Source: an uncultured Christensenella sp.
GTDB lineage: Bacteria; Bacillota; Clostridia; Christensenellales; CAG-917
Direction: 5' to 3'
DNA length: 64,000 nt
NCBI GenBank assembly: GCA_910584155.1
Contig: CAJTYG010000004.1
Coordinates: 62,001-126,000 of the forward strand
Part shown: piece after piece, positions 34,673 through 43,308 of the stretch
Numbering within the stretch: the stretch's first letter is position 1
Layout: every line of letters starts with the position of its first letter
The notes under the pieces: model-generated
Database searches by the model: none
What the model saw: the letters and a program-made list of their open reading frames with translations, nothing else
Told to the model about the DNA's origin: nothing
Made by a program: the position numbers and the translations under genes

Positions 34673-34734
34673 TAAAGTGATAAAATAAGGGGCAATATGT
34701 CTAATAGCAATATAAATTTAAATAAGGAGGAATT

Positions 34735-36321
34735 ATGAAAAACATCAAACGCTTAAAGCCTTTATTTCTGCTGACAGTGACGGTTTTGATGACACTGTGC
34801 CTGAGCACTGCGCTTGTTGCCTGCGACGAGAAAAACGAAAATTCAGATCCGATCCAAGATGATACACCGCCTATCATCAGCGATGAGGAAAAACTGTCAA
34901 TGTTCAACTATTATATTGAAAATGGCAAAATTAGGATAACGGGTCTGAAATCATATTCAAGTGATATTGTCATACCCGACTGTGTGACAAGTATCGAAGA
35001 ATCTGCATTTTCGTACTGTGAAGATATTACTAATATAACCTTCCCCGACAACTTAGCTTTCATTGGACATGACGCATTCGCCGAAACCGCTTGGTTAAAA
35101 AATCAACCTAACGGCATTGTTTATGCCGGTAATGTTGTATATACTTATAAAGGGGAAATGAATGCAGAAACCTCTATTACGCTTAAAGAAAGTACAACAG
35201 GAATTTCAGATTTTGCGTTTAAAGATTGCAAAAAGCTGACTTCCATTAAAATTCCCAACGGAACGATTACAATAGGCGATTTTGCTTTTGAAAACTGTAC
35301 AGAATTATCACAAATTGATTTTCCCGACAGCATAACTCATATCGGTGGAGGGGCACTGCATGATACGGCTTGGTTTAATAATCAACCCGACGGCATCGTG
35401 TATGTCGGCAAAGTTGCCTATTCTTATAAAGGTGACAAACTTTCAGTACAAAGTATAGATCTTAGAGAAGACACAATTGCAATTGCCGATGTAGCTTTCT
35501 GTGGATGCATGTATCTTACAGACATAGAAATACCAAATCATGTAGTGCACATTGGCGATTGGGCATTTGGCTTTTGCTCTCTCTTAAATAGTATAACGAT
35601 TCCTAACAGTGTGATAAGTATCGGACAAAAGACATTTTATGATTGCTTCAGTTTAAAAAGTTTAAACATCCCCGATAGCGTGCAAAGCATTGCAGATACT
35701 GCATTTTATCTTTGCAGCGGACTTTCCAATATAACAGTTTCGCCAAATAATAGCAGATATAAAAGCATTAACAATTGTATTATAGATACTCAAAACAAAA
35801 AACTTGTTTTAGGCTGCAAAAACTCGCTTATTCCTTCCAACGGAAGTGTGACAAGCATAGGTGACTATGCATTTGGCGGTTGCATAGACCTTATGAGTAT
35901 AATCATCCCCGACACTATAACCTATATCGGAGATAGCGCATTCAGATATTGCTGCAATCTTTTAGACGTAACTATTCCAAACGGTGTAGAACATATAGGG
36001 TCAAGTGCATTTCAAGAATGCCTCGAATTGAAGCATGTCCTATTGCCCGATAGTTTAACAACGATTGGCAGTTGGGCATTTTATAAATGTTCCAATCTTA
36101 CGAACATATCTATTCCAAAAGGAGTAACAAAAATTGGTTGGTATGTTTTTTTGGAATGTAAAAAACTTGAGCGCATAAACTTTGACGGCACAAAAAAGGA
36201 ATTTAAGTACGCATTGGAGGGAGAGTTTTGGGACTTAGGCACATGGAATTTTGCTGTACATTGCACAGACGGTAATATAGATAAGAATGGTAACGATATC
36301 ATTGAGCAAACGCAAGATTAA
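34735..36321 (+). CDS. BspA-like leucine-rich-repeat surface lipoprotein
   Basis: A 528-residue lipoprotein. The signal peptide ends in a lipobox LVAC with the lipidated Cys30, followed by an acidic linker. From about residue 70 to 510 it is built of BspA-type LRR_5 repeats of roughly 23 residues (pattern xxIPxxVxxIGxxAFxxCxxLxxI), a fold used in binding of host or microbial surfaces. Two longer units contain the insert AWxxNQPxGIVYxGxVxYxYKG. AAGGAGGAATT precedes the ATG. The gene is visibly more AT-rich than its neighbours, suggesting transfer or different selection. No catalytic motif; binding partner unknown. Confidence 0.9.
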   Translation: MKNIKRLKPLFLLTVTVLMTLCLSTALVACDEKNENSDPIQDDTPPIISDEEKLSMFNYYIENGKIRITGLKSYSSDIVIPDCVTSIEESAFSYCEDITNITFPDNLAFIGHDAFAETAWLKNQPNGIVYAGNVVYTYKGEMNAETSITLKESTTGISDFAFKDCKKLTSIKIPNGTITIGDFAFENCTELSQIDFPDSITHIGGGALHDTAWFNNQPDGIVYVGKVAYSYKGDKLSVQSIDLREDTIAIADVAFCGCMYLTDIEIPNHVVHIGDWAFGFCSLLNSITIPNSVISIGQKTFYDCFSLKSLNIPDSVQSIADTAFYLCSGLSNITVSPNNSRYKSINNCIIDTQNKKLVLGCKNSLIPSNGSVTSIGDYAFGGCIDLMSIIIPDTITYIGDSAFRYCCNLLDVTIPNGVEHIGSSAFQECLELKHVLLPDSLTTIGSWAFYKCSNLTNISIPKGVTKIGWYVFLECKKLERINFDGTKKEFKYALEGEFWDLGTWNFAVHCTDGNIDKNGNDIIEQTQD

Positions 36322-36360
36322 GAAATGTAGCAAAATTTATAAAAAGACTTTTTAAGTAAT

Positions 36361-36389
36361 CAAAAATCGCAGTTTAACTGCGATTTTTG
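36361..36389. terminator. Bidirectional terminator between lipoprotein and GH31 genes
   Basis: CAAAAATCGCAG and CTGCGATTTTTG form a perfect 12-bp stem around TTTAA, serving both converging genes. Confidence 0.92.
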
Positions 36390-36418
36390 ATTGTGTCCAT
36401 AATATTTAGGTCGGCATA

Positions 36419-38626
36419 TCAATCAAGTTTTTCCTGCTTGAAAAGCACTGTTGCGGGTTTACAGTCGACGGTGATTTCGTTGTCGACGGGGCTTGCTGCT
36501 CCGTCGCAGGAAGCGGTGTATTTTATGCCGTCCCGAGGGGCTGCCATCATCACAAGCTTCAATTTTTTGGTGATTATGTCGGCTGTGGGCGTCACGCTCA
36601 GGACATAGCCGTCGGAGGTCTTTTCAAGCTTGAAGGCGATGCTGCCCTGCTCGTCGTGCATTGTATATTCGCCCTCGCCTGCAAACAGCCTTATTTCAAG
36701 CTCGTCAAAGCTTGTGGAATTGCCCTTTCGCTCGGCAAGAAGAGGAATTATCGCACCCGCTTTTGCAAAGACGGGATAATCCTTGAGGGCATAATACGCC
36801 TTGAACTCTCTGTCTCCGCCGTAGCTAAGACCTGTAAAGAAATCAAACCAGACGCCGTCGGGAAGCCATATGCTGACTGACGTCATATTTGTACCTATGC
36901 TTCTTTCCGACCTTGTGCGGGCGGGCGAAAGCACTTTTTCGCCAAGCTCGTTTTTGCGGGCAACGTAGCATTTGGACGGCGAAGTAATGGGCGACACCAA
37001 AAGCTGCTCGCCGAAATAATACTGATTTCTGTATTTTTTAGAATAAGCTTTTTCGCACTTGTTGTAATAGTACATGGGGGCTATAAGCGGCACGCCCTCT
37101 TCAGAAGTGCGCACGCTTGCGGTGTACAAAAACGGCAGAAGCCTGTGGCGCAGGCTCAAAAAGCTTTCCGCCGCTTCCTCGACGTGCGGATAAAGCCATG
37201 GCTCCTTGCTCCACGCTTTGTTGTTGGAATGCAGTCTGTTTATGGGTGAAAACACGCCGAACTGAAGCCATCTCAGATACAGATCCTCGTTGCCCTTGCC
37301 ATACATATGTCCGCCGATGTCGTGCGACCACCACGTATAGCCTGCGTTTGAGGCGAGCGCCGTAAAATACGGCTGAAATTTTAAGCTCTTCCAACACACC
37401 AACGTGTCGCCCGAAAAGCCGAGCGGATATCTGTGCGAGCCGAGTCCCGCATAGCGTGAGAGGATAAGCCCCTTTTGTCCGTTGCGGCAGTTATCCAAAA
37501 AGTGATAGTGGTTGAGCAACCAAAGAGGATCGAGACCTTTCATTTTGGACTTTGTGCCCTGCTGCCAATCTATCCACCAGAAGTCAACGCCGTCCTGCTC
37601 GTAGGGGTGGTGAAGGATATCGAAATATGCGTTTAAAAACCTTTTGTCCGTCAAATCGAATTGCACGGTCTTGCCCGAATCGGGATCGATACCGCACGCA
37701 TTTGCCATATCCCGATACTGCACCTCGAATGAGCGCACGCCGTCACGGGGATGTAAATTCATGGTGACCGCAAGCCCTCTCTGCTTGAGCCCATTTAAAA
37801 AGCCCTTATAGTCGGGAAAGAGCGATTTTTCAAACGTGTAGCCCGTCCAACCTGCGCCCTGCATTGAGTGATACTCCGTCCCCTTTGGCACGTCCTTGAC
37901 GATGTGCCAGTCCATATCTATGGTGGCGACGGTGAGCGGAACGTCCTTTTTTGCGAACTTGTCCATTAGCGCAAGATATTCCTTATCGGTGTAGGCGTGA
38001 TAGCGTGACCACCAATTTGAGAGGGCGTATTTGGGCAGTACGGGCGTTTTGCCCGTGAGCTGATAAAACTCATAAAGTCCGCCGAGATAATCGTCGCCGA
38101 AGGCAAATATATATTTGTCGACGCACTTGCCCTCCCTCATAGAAACGCCGCCGTCCTCGTCGAGCAATACCGATTTTGAGTCGTCGTATTCCGCCACGCC
38201 GTCAATTGAGAAAATGCCACGTCTGATATGACCGAGACAGAAGTGGTCCTTTTTTTCACGCTTGCCCTTCCAACCGCCGAGTACGCCGAACGTGCCGTCA
38301 AGCGTACGTGCCGTTCCGCCGAGATTTGAGGCGTTTGACGGCGACGCAGTTTTGTTGCTGCCTGCAAGCTTTACGCTTGTTTCAAGCGTATTTATATCCA
38401 CGGTAAAAGTGCAGCATTGTGTAAAAATTGACACTTTATTTTGTGATTTTGTGCTTTTAAACTGCGTATTGTGAAAATTGCGACACATTATCGCCTGCGT
38501 GCGCTTATCTGTAAACGCACCCTTTTCTATGCGAATTATTCTGTCGGTTATTACGCTTATGCGAAGGTCGCCGAGCGTGATTTGCGCATCCTCTTTAGCA
38601 GGCGCCAACGTCGTTGAAAATCTCAT
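36419..38626 (-). CDS. Glycoside hydrolase family 31 (alpha-glucosidase-like)
   Basis: A 735-residue cytoplasmic enzyme (no signal peptide). The GH31 barrel is recognised by TIDMDWH, the nucleophile region FWWIDWQQG with the catalytic Asp, and the acid/base Asp in GFSGDT, followed by WWSHDIGGHMYG. Beta-sandwich domains lie on both sides. The WIDWQQG form, rather than the WxDMNE of classical alpha-glucosidases, points to one of the less-studied GH31 branches; the substrate could be an alpha-glucoside, alpha-xyloside or sulfoquinovoside. It is 22 nt after the XRE-cupin regulator gene and probably co-transcribed with it. Confidence 0.92.
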   Translation of the reverse strand: MRFSTTLAPAKEDAQITLGDLRISVITDRIIRIEKGAFTDKRTQAIMCRNFHNTQFKSTKSQNKVSIFTQCCTFTVDINTLETSVKLAGSNKTASPSNASNLGGTARTLDGTFGVLGGWKGKREKKDHFCLGHIRRGIFSIDGVAEYDDSKSVLLDEDGGVSMREGKCVDKYIFAFGDDYLGGLYEFYQLTGKTPVLPKYALSNWWSRYHAYTDKEYLALMDKFAKKDVPLTVATIDMDWHIVKDVPKGTEYHSMQGAGWTGYTFEKSLFPDYKGFLNGLKQRGLAVTMNLHPRDGVRSFEVQYRDMANACGIDPDSGKTVQFDLTDKRFLNAYFDILHHPYEQDGVDFWWIDWQQGTKSKMKGLDPLWLLNHYHFLDNCRNGQKGLILSRYAGLGSHRYPLGFSGDTLVCWKSLKFQPYFTALASNAGYTWWSHDIGGHMYGKGNEDLYLRWLQFGVFSPINRLHSNNKAWSKEPWLYPHVEEAAESFLSLRHRLLPFLYTASVRTSEEGVPLIAPMYYYNKCEKAYSKKYRNQYYFGEQLLVSPITSPSKCYVARKNELGEKVLSPARTRSERSIGTNMTSVSIWLPDGVWFDFFTGLSYGGDREFKAYYALKDYPVFAKAGAIIPLLAERKGNSTSFDELEIRLFAGEGEYTMHDEQGSIAFKLEKTSDGYVLSVTPTADIITKKLKLVMMAAPRDGIKYTASCDGAASPVDNEITVDCKPATVLFKQEKLD

Positions 38627-38648
38627 AAATTCCCCCTAAACCGCCTTG

Positions 38649-39215
38649 TCAGGCTTTTAAAACTATTGCCAGAAACTTGCACGGTGCGCCGCCTATGGCT
38701 ATCATTCCGTGCGGCTGAGCGCTGTCGTAATATGCGGTGTCGCCCTCCTTTAAAACGGTGGTGCGGCCGTTTACGCTGAGCAGCATTTGCCCCTCTAAGA
38801 TATAGTCCATTTCCTGCCCGTTGTGCGAGGACAGCGCAATGGGCTTGCTCTCTGCGCCCTCGTCGTAGGGGGCGACGACCAAAAACGGCTCCGCCTCTCT
38901 GCCCTTGAAGTTGTGCGCAAGGTGCTCGTAGGTGAAATACTTTCTGCGCTCGGTGACCACGCCCTGTCCCGCACGCACCACGGAACAGCTTGACAGCGTG
39001 GGCGTGGTGCCTGTAAGAAGCTCGGTCACGTCAACGCCGAAGCGTTCGGCGCAGTTGTACAGAAACGTGACTGAAAAATCACGCTCGCCCGTTTCGTAAA
39101 GCTGATAGTCCTTGGCACTTATGCCTGTGACCTTTGCCATTTCCTCGCAGGATATGTCAAGCATTTCCCTGAGACCTTTTAGCCTTTCTGCAATTTCCGC
39201 ATTGTTGTTTTTCAT
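38649..39215 (-). CDS. XRE-family regulator with cupin domain
   Basis: A 188-residue regulator: helix-turn-helix of the Cro/CI type at residues 6-62 and a C-terminal cupin (MDYILEGQMLLSVNGRTTVLKEGD ... SAQPHGMIAIGG) with one clear histidine of the metal or ligand pocket. This design is common for sensors of small metabolites. It directly precedes the GH31 gene, so it may respond to the enzyme's substrate or product. The ATG at 39215 follows AAGGAAA; an upstream start adds 12 residues outside the family. Confidence 0.88.
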   Translation of the reverse strand: MKNNNAEIAERLKGLREMLDISCEEMAKVTGISAKDYQLYETGERDFSVTFLYNCAERFGVDVTELLTGTTPTLSSCSVVRAGQGVVTERRKYFTYEHLAHNFKGREAEPFLVVAPYDEGAESKPIALSSHNGQEMDYILEGQMLLSVNGRTTVLKEGDTAYYDSAQPHGMIAIGGAPCKFLAIVLKA

Positions 39216-39292
39216 ATTTATTTCCTTTATGAGTTGTTTTTGTTTTATCACTGCTTATATCAGCGCACCGATACGCCGCTAACAAGCGGAAG

Positions 39293-39742
39293 CTATATCA
39301 GAGCCTTCACCAAAGTCACGGCGAGGAACGTCAAAAGCATAGTGACTATCGCAATGCCGACAGCCGTAACACTTATGCCTATGAGAAAACGCCTTGCGTC
39401 ATTTTTGACCTGCAAAGAGGTTTCGCCGTCAAACTTGAACATCATTCCCATCCAATAGTCGCACATACTTACGCCGCTCAGCTTCACGGGCTCGTCGCCT
39501 GCCGCAATAGTGCGCACGTCGTACTTGTAGTTTCTTGTAGCCTTGCTGAAGACTGCAAAGACCGTCACCTCGTCGCTGCTTATCGGGCAGGTCTTTGTAT
39601 CGTACGCTCCGAGTGTACAAAGCAGCTTGCAGGGAATGTCCTTGATATAAACGTCTCCGTCGGGATCGGATACGTAGATTTTAAGCTTGAAATAATTCCC
39701 TCTGAAGCCCAAACATTCTCTTGATACGGTAAGCGCTCGCAT
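39293..39742 (-). CDS. Unknown protein with C-terminal membrane anchor
   Basis: A 149-residue protein I do not recognise. About 110 soluble residues, beta-rich in appearance (KLKIYVSDPDGDVYIKDIPC), are followed by a single long hydrophobic span (IVTMLLTFLAVTLVKAL region) close to the C-terminus, so it is probably a tail-anchored protein facing the cytoplasm. GGAGGATAAA precedes the start and a clear promoter lies upstream. It is 77 nt before the XRE-cupin gene on the same strand and may be linked to it. Confidence 0.7.
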   Translation of the reverse strand: MRALTVSRECLGFRGNYFKLKIYVSDPDGDVYIKDIPCKLLCTLGAYDTKTCPISSDEVTVFAVFSKATRNYKYDVRTIAAGDEPVKLSGVSMCDYWMGMMFKFDGETSLQVKNDARRFLIGISVTAVGIAIVTMLLTFLAVTLVKALI

Positions 39743-39775
39743 TTTATCCTCCCATTTACGGTTTTATCCTTTATT

Positions 39776-39804
39776 ATTATAGCATAACTTCAAAACGTGC
39801 GCAA
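39776..39804 (-). promoter_or_regulatory. Promoter of the tail-anchored protein gene
   Basis: Minus-strand -35 TTGCGC (39804-39799), 17 nt, -10 TATAAT (39781-39776). Confidence 0.65.
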
Positions 39805-39865
39805 TATCGACGCTTTATTTTGCTGTTGCTAAGTTTAAATTAAGATTTGTATTTGGGCGCAATAA

Positions 39866-39894
39866 TTGACAGCATATGTATAAACAGTTATAAT
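39866..39894 (+). promoter_or_regulatory. Promoter of the first O-antigen-ligase-like gene
   Basis: -35 TTGACA (39866-39871), 17 nt, -10 TATAAT (39889-39894). It excludes start codons upstream of about 39900. Confidence 0.8.
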
Positions 39895-39994
39895 TTTGAC
39901 ATCTTATACACGTAAGCAAAAGCTACGCTCGGCACAGTATTACGCTATATGTAACAGTATGTCGGCGTTATATTGCCGTAAAATCGGGTTTATT

Positions 39995-41686
39995 ATGAAA
40001 GAAAAATTTGCAAAAGCATTATCACTAACAAACAATTTCATTCAATCGTACTGGTTTATTCTATTCACCGCAATTTTGGTATTTATAGGCTGGTGCTTTA
40101 ACGCTTGGGTGCCGATTTTGTGCATTTTGGTTGTGATAAGCACGCTTCCGCTTTTCTTTTCAAAGCAGACGAAGCACCTGCTTGTGATACTGATGACGTT
40201 TACCCTTATCATCAGCTCAAACCGCCACGCACTCGAGGCGTATGCTCCGCTTCTGGCTCTGATTATCGTGCTGTTTGCGGGTATCATCTTCAACCTCGTG
40301 CGCTTCAGACGCAAGAGAGAGGACTGGCAGTTTTTGCACCCCACAAAGATAAAGGGCTTCCACTGCACGCTTATTGCGCTGATAGTGCCCTTTGCCTTGG
40401 GCGGCGCAGGCTCGCCCTACGACCACCCCATTGCGGTGGTAGCAGCGCTTGCGCTCGTTGTGGTTATGGCGCTTGGCTACACCTTTTTGATGGCGACCAA
40501 CCGTGACGCCGAGGATAAGGATAAGCTGCCCGAATATCTGATTAAAATTCTGTTTGCGATGGGCATAATCATCACCCTGCAGCTCGTGGTATACTTTGCA
40601 AGGCTGGGCGGCATTGAGGAAATCAAAAAAGCCATACTTGCAAAAGATATATATCTCGGTTGGGCGGGGAAAAACAATGTTGCGCCTACGCTTTCGATGT
40701 GCATACCCGCAGGCTTTTACTTCTGCATAAAAAAGAACAGGCTTTCGCCGATTTTTGCTATAATATCCCTGCTGGAATTTGCCCTGCTTATGTTTACAGG
40801 CAGCAGAGGCGCAATTATGGTGACTGTCGTGCTGCTGCCCGCTATGCTGCTGTATACGATGGCTAAGACGGAAAATAAAGTGGCGTTCGGCGTGACCGTT
40901 TGCGCAGTGTTCTGCGTAGCGTTTTTTATCATCGCATACTATGGCGAATTTATGTCGGGCGTCATAGACAACATCATCGGCAGAGGGCTTGATAGCTCCG
41001 GCAGAGTGGACTGGCTGTATCCCGAAGCGGTTGAGGCTTTCAAACAGTGGCCCATTTTCGGCGCAGGTTGGGACTACCGTCTCGGCGAGCTTGCAAGCAG
41101 CTTCTATACGCCATATTGGTATCATAGCACCGCTTTGCAAATTCTTGCGACAATGGGTATCGTGGGTGTCATCACGTTTGTGTTCTTCTACTTCTGGCGC
41201 TATCGCACATTGCTTGCACATCGCAAAAACCCCGCATTTGTGGCTCTGCTTGCGGCGCTGTTCCTGTTTGACGCATACGGAATGGTGGATACAAACTTCT
41301 TTGGTCCCACATTCTTCATAATGCTGCTTTGCATATCCTTTGTTGCAGACGTCACACTGCCCGAGGATAAATGCCGTGCGTTTGGCGGCAGAAATCCGTT
41401 TTTGGATATTGCAAACGGCTGTAAATTTATAATTACAAGCATAAAAACCAAAATAAATGCAAAAAAAGCGACCGCCAACGGCACCGATGTAATTGCTATG
41501 GCTGACGATATGCCTATAGCTGAAAGCGGCGAGGGTACAGTTCAAAACGAAACGGTGCCCGCCAACGGCACCGAAGAAATCGCTATGGCTGACAGTATGC
41601 CTATAGCTGAAAACAGCGAGGCAACCGCTCAAAACGAAACGGTGCCCGAAGCGGAAAGCGTTGACAATGAAAACACTGATGAATAA
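39995..41686 (+). CDS. O-antigen ligase/polymerase-like membrane protein with repeat tail
   Basis: A 563-residue protein with about 12 membrane spans. The large extracellular loop and the following segment (WYHSTALQILATMGIVGV) match the Wzy_C/WaaL family, which joins or polymerises glycans on undecaprenyl carriers; the histidine there is often conserved. The cytoplasmic or external tail (494-551) is a perfect-length duplication of 29 residues (ANGTxxIAMADxMPIAE...QNETVP), not a family feature. The start at 39995 was preferred because an earlier in-frame start overlaps the promoter; its ribosome site is weak. A related protein is encoded at 51.1-52.7 kb. Confidence 0.85.
   Translation: MKEKFAKALSLTNNFIQSYWFILFTAILVFIGWCFNAWVPILCILVVISTLPLFFSKQTKHLLVILMTFTLIISSNRHALEAYAPLLALIIVLFAGIIFNLVRFRRKREDWQFLHPTKIKGFHCTLIALIVPFALGGAGSPYDHPIAVVAALALVVVMALGYTFLMATNRDAEDKDKLPEYLIKILFAMGIIITLQLVVYFARLGGIEEIKKAILAKDIYLGWAGKNNVAPTLSMCIPAGFYFCIKKNRLSPIFAIISLLEFALLMFTGSRGAIMVTVVLLPAMLLYTMAKTENKVAFGVTVCAVFCVAFFIIAYYGEFMSGVIDNIIGRGLDSSGRVDWLYPEAVEAFKQWPIFGAGWDYRLGELASSFYTPYWYHSTALQILATMGIVGVITFVFFYFWRYRTLLAHRKNPAFVALLAALFLFDAYGMVDTNFFGPTFFIMLLCISFVADVTLPEDKCRAFGGRNPFLDIANGCKFIITSIKTKINAKKATANGTDVIAMADDMPIAESGEGTVQNETVPANGTEEIAMADSMPIAENSEATAQNETVPEAESVDNENTDE
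41474..41647. repeat. Two 87-bp tandem repeats in the ligase gene tail
   Basis: Copies at 41474-41560 and 41561-41647 encode two 29-residue units. Sequence identity is high, so the duplication is recent. Confidence 0.85.
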
Positions 41687-41690
41687 AAAC

Positions 41691-41720
41691 AAAAACGGCT
41701 TCGCAGGAAGCCGTTTTTTT
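41691..41720. terminator. Bidirectional terminator
   Basis: AACGGCTTC and GAAGCCGTT form a 9-bp stem around GCAG, flanked by A- and T-runs. It ends the ligase gene and the converging XRE gene, whose stop lies within it. Confidence 0.9.
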
Positions 41721-42045
41721 AGTTTTTATCGCTTTGAGCACGGTGCAGGCAGCCATATGCGTATGTCAACAGATCCTTGCGCAATTCGAAAGGAAGGTCG
41801 TCATAAACAGCCTGTATCTCGCTCTTTGGCACTCTCGCATCGTCAAACAACTGAGGCGGCGCAGTGCGACCGACAAGCTCGTCCAAACTCACCTCAAAAA
41901 AGTCGGCAAGCTTGATTAGGGTTTTATAATCAGCCTCATGTTCACCTCTCTCGTATCGGGAATAGCACTGCTGACTTATGCCTATTTCTTTTGCCACCTG
42001 TGCTTGTGATATATGTCTTTTTGTACGTATCTCATATAGTTTCAT
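41719..42045 (-). CDS. XRE-family repressor, divergent from zinc-ribbon protein
   Basis: A 108-residue regulator with a Cro/CI helix-turn-helix (residues 5-60: ISQAQVAKEIGISQQCYSRYE) and a short C-terminal part with no ligand-binding fold. No Shine-Dalgarno precedes the ATG, and a -10 box TAGAAT ends 6 nt before it, so the mRNA is probably leaderless. It is divergent from the gene at 42192, whose promoter carries a palindrome between the -35 and -10 boxes; the natural inference is that this protein binds there. Confidence 0.88.
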   Translation of the reverse strand: MKLYEIRTKRHISQAQVAKEIGISQQCYSRYERGEHEADYKTLIKLADFFEVSLDELVGRTAPPQLFDDARVPKSEIQAVYDDLPFELRKDLLTYAYGCLHRAQSDKN

Positions 42046-42051
42046 AATGCA

Positions 42052-42080
42052 ATTCTAAAATATTTTGAAAAATATCCAAA
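42052..42080 (-). promoter_or_regulatory. Promoter of the XRE repressor
   Basis: Minus-strand -35 TTTGGA (42080-42075), 17 nt, -10 TAGAAT (42057-42052), six bases before the ATG. Confidence 0.5.
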
Positions 42081-42098
42081 ATAAACACCATTTCGAGG

Positions 42099-42153
42099 TA
42101 GACATTACACTAAAACAGTGTTATAATAAGCAATAATACACCATATAGGTGTA
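42099..42153 (+). promoter_or_regulatory. Promoter with two operator palindromes
   Basis: -35 TAGACA (42099-42104), 17 nt, -10 TATAAT (42122-42127). The spacer holds ACACT-AAAAC-AGTGT (42107-42121). A second dyad, TACACC-ATATA-GGTGTA (42137-42153), lies just after the start point. Binding of the adjacent XRE protein would block polymerase. Confidence 0.65.
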
Positions 42154-42191
42154 AAACCAATTTTGAGTCTTATAAACATAGGAGAACTATA

Positions 42192-43124
42192 ATGCAAGTA
42201 AAATGTCCAAACTGTCGGTCAGAAATATATTTTACTCCGCCCACAAATTTAAAAGCACTTCCATTAGATTATAGTCACAGAATAAAATGCCCCACTTGTG
42301 GCACAACCATAAATGTAAATTTAAGAGAATGCGCCCTGACAAAAAATAAAAATGCAACTACTTCAAATACAAACACAAAACACTCAGCAAATGAGGAGGC
42401 GCAAGAAGCATATGACAGGTATGTCGGGCTTCTATCACAAAAACTGAAACATGGAACTTCTACAAAACGAAATTTGGCTCTTACTCTTAAGTCAATCATT
42501 ATTACACTTATAGTTGCGTCAGCTGCATTGATTGCGATAGGAATAGCATTTTTTGTGTTGTATGAGCTAAATGGTGATAAAATTACATTATCTTCGAGTA
42601 TGGAAAATACTGTAAGATGGTTTGGAATATACGGAGCGGCAGGTTTTGTTGCAGGACTTTTGTTTATTTGGTTAAATTCATGTGTTTACGTCGAGAAAAA
42701 GGATAAAGTTGTCGACAGTGAAGTACTTGCCGATGCGAAACGAGAATTCGAGCATTATGCAAACTTGGCGGGCGGCGTTTCAAAATTCAAAAATCCAAAG
42801 CAAGCAGCAGTAGAAAAAAATAATGCCGAATATGCACAACGCAGAGAATACGAGGCAAAATACGGAAAGTCAAATACGGTTACTACGTACCGTTCGGGCA
42901 TACCGCAGAATAAAAATTTTCTTGAGCGCCTTGTCGATAAGGCGACCGCATGGTCTGATAAACAGGCATACGGGGAAATTATGAAAAATAGCAGCGGTTC
43001 CAAATACTGCGGAAGATGTCATTATTATATGCCGACAGATTCTCAAGGCTATATGCCCGGTCAATGCGCCAAACATTCAAGAACAGTATGTTGGGGAGAC
43101 GGTGCGTGTGATGATTTCGAGTGA
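42192..43124 (+). CDS. Zinc-ribbon membrane protein of unknown function
   Basis: A 310-residue protein. An N-terminal zinc ribbon (CPNC at 5-8, CPTC at 33-36) of the MJ0042 sort, a linker, two membrane spans (about 98-123 and 139-162) and a C-terminal cysteine cluster (YCGRCHYYMP ... CAKH ... CWGDGACDDF) can be seen. Both cysteine-rich ends would face the cytoplasm. AGGAGA precedes the start. The gene is AT-richer than its neighbours and seems to be under control of the divergent XRE repressor. I do not recognise a function. Confidence 0.8.
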   Translation: MQVKCPNCRSEIYFTPPTNLKALPLDYSHRIKCPTCGTTINVNLRECALTKNKNATTSNTNTKHSANEEAQEAYDRYVGLLSQKLKHGTSTKRNLALTLKSIIITLIVASAALIAIGIAFFVLYELNGDKITLSSSMENTVRWFGIYGAAGFVAGLLFIWLNSCVYVEKKDKVVDSEVLADAKREFEHYANLAGGVSKFKNPKQAAVEKNNAEYAQRREYEAKYGKSNTVTTYRSGIPQNKNFLERLVDKATAWSDKQAYGEIMKNSSGSKYCGRCHYYMPTDSQGYMPGQCAKHSRTVCWGDGACDDFE

Positions 43125-43209
43125 GTGCAAAATTTGTTCATGTTATCGTCACTTACGAATTACCAAATTTTTAAACTTAAAATTTTATATGCTACATGTT
43201 CAAACCATA

Positions 43210-43252
43210 AAAAAATAAATCTCTATAACAATTTGTTTAAGAGATTTATTTT
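43210..43252. terminator. Bidirectional terminator
   Basis: AATAAATCTCT (43214-43224) pairs with AGAGATTTATT (43240-43250), 11 bp, between converging genes. Confidence 0.8.
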
Positions 43253-43308
43253 GTTTAAGTAAAAAATAATATTTTACACATTCATTCCCATTTGCTGTTA
43301 AAGATTTA

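Noticed and set aside
40217..41692. A 491-residue open frame on the minus strand
   Set aside because: It lies exactly opposite the O-antigen-ligase-like gene, which has a promoter, membrane pattern and family motifs; the antisense frame is Cys/His-rich with no ribosome site.
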